From Moringa oleifera (taxonomy: Eukaryota > Streptophyta > Magnoliopsida > Brassicales > Moringaceae): 64,000 nt of DNA. Positions 63,701-64,000 of this stretch are shown here, one piece after another (positions within the stretch are counted from its first letter, which is position 1; every line of letters starts with the position of its first letter). The position numbers and the translations under genes are program-made. The DNA lies in contig JAJFZO010000230.1 of NCBI GenBank assembly GCA_021397835.1, positions 7,806,001 through 7,870,000 on the forward strand. Reading direction: 5' to 3'. A model generated the notes under the pieces. It was not told where the DNA came from. It did no database searches and saw only the letters and a program-made list of their open reading frames with translations.

Positions 63701-64000
63701 TATTATAAATTATAAAAACACCTATACTTCTCATATGATCTACGTAAATTTAGATAAAAAGAGATATTTAAAATGACTATGAAGCGTGTTATATGTTTTA
63801 GTGTTATATTAATAATTAAAAATAATTTAAAATATCAATTTTAATTACGTAACTTTCAAAAAATTTATCAATTCAATGAACTTGTATTATAATTTAAATG
63901 TTAAATATGTCATTAACACTTACTAAATTAAGATGTAATTGTCTGATATTAATACGTACAAGATTTTCTTAAGTAAAACAAGCTGGCTTTTAATCGGACG
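57791..64000. other. Gene-poor AT-rich intergenic DNA
   Basis: About 6.2 kb with no gene I can support. 57790-58750, 58840-59240 and 59400-59760 are almost pure A/T. A diverged copy of the AT-rich repeat is at 58117-58190. Islands of normal composition occur at 58755-58845, 59260-59345 (with an ACACGTGG core), 60820-60900 and 62820-63400. The last island contains a 42-codon frame beginning MDDGPRAIFYVPNNNID near 63139, but nothing else supports it. TA microsatellites occur near 60980 and 62155. Confidence 0.6.

Overview
The window is nuclear DNA from a flowering plant, most likely a eudicot. The genes have many GT-AG introns, the proteins are plant-type versions of their families, and the intergenic DNA is very AT-rich with simple repeats. 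The species cannot be named from the sequence. No bacterial, viral or CRISPR-like feature was seen.

Layout. (1) 60-16849, plus strand: a complete giant HECT ubiquitin ligase of the UPL1/UPL2 type with 16 coding exons and 3,684 residues. (2) 17665-20289, minus strand: the 106-residue gamma (small) subunit of transcription factor TFIIA, convergent with the ligase. Its introns hold a 34-G tract and a tRNA-Thr-like relic. (3) 20921-21270, plus strand: a small two-exon gene for a 93-residue protein I cannot name, divergent from TFIIA. (4) 21603-52099, minus strand: five tandem rhamnogalacturonan lyase genes (polysaccharide lyase family 4), called copies A to E from left to right. B, C, D and E are intact open models of 698, 688, 651 and 685 residues. 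A is damaged. (5) 53884-57388, minus strand: a 199-residue TRAF-type zinc-finger protein with a C-terminal membrane anchor. (6) 57389-64000: promoter, then about 6 kb of AT-rich DNA in which I find no gene.

The central feature is the lyase array. All copies share one 16-exon plan with nearly identical exon lengths and phases, so they come from tandem duplication. They differ in ways that suggest separate fates: three kinds of N-terminus (short and leaderless in A and D, hydrophobic leader in B and C, a different extension in E), one exact intron loss in C, and in A a deleted exon, a one-base insertion and a GC splice donor. A short upstream element is shared by A, B and D. Enzymes of this family cleave the rhamnogalacturonan I backbone of pectin, so the cluster probably supplies pectin-remodelling enzymes with different location or timing.

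Exon borders were set by reading splice sites and checking that every exon keeps the frame and matches its counterpart in the other copies. Family names rest on recognising conserved protein segments by eye; no database search was possible.
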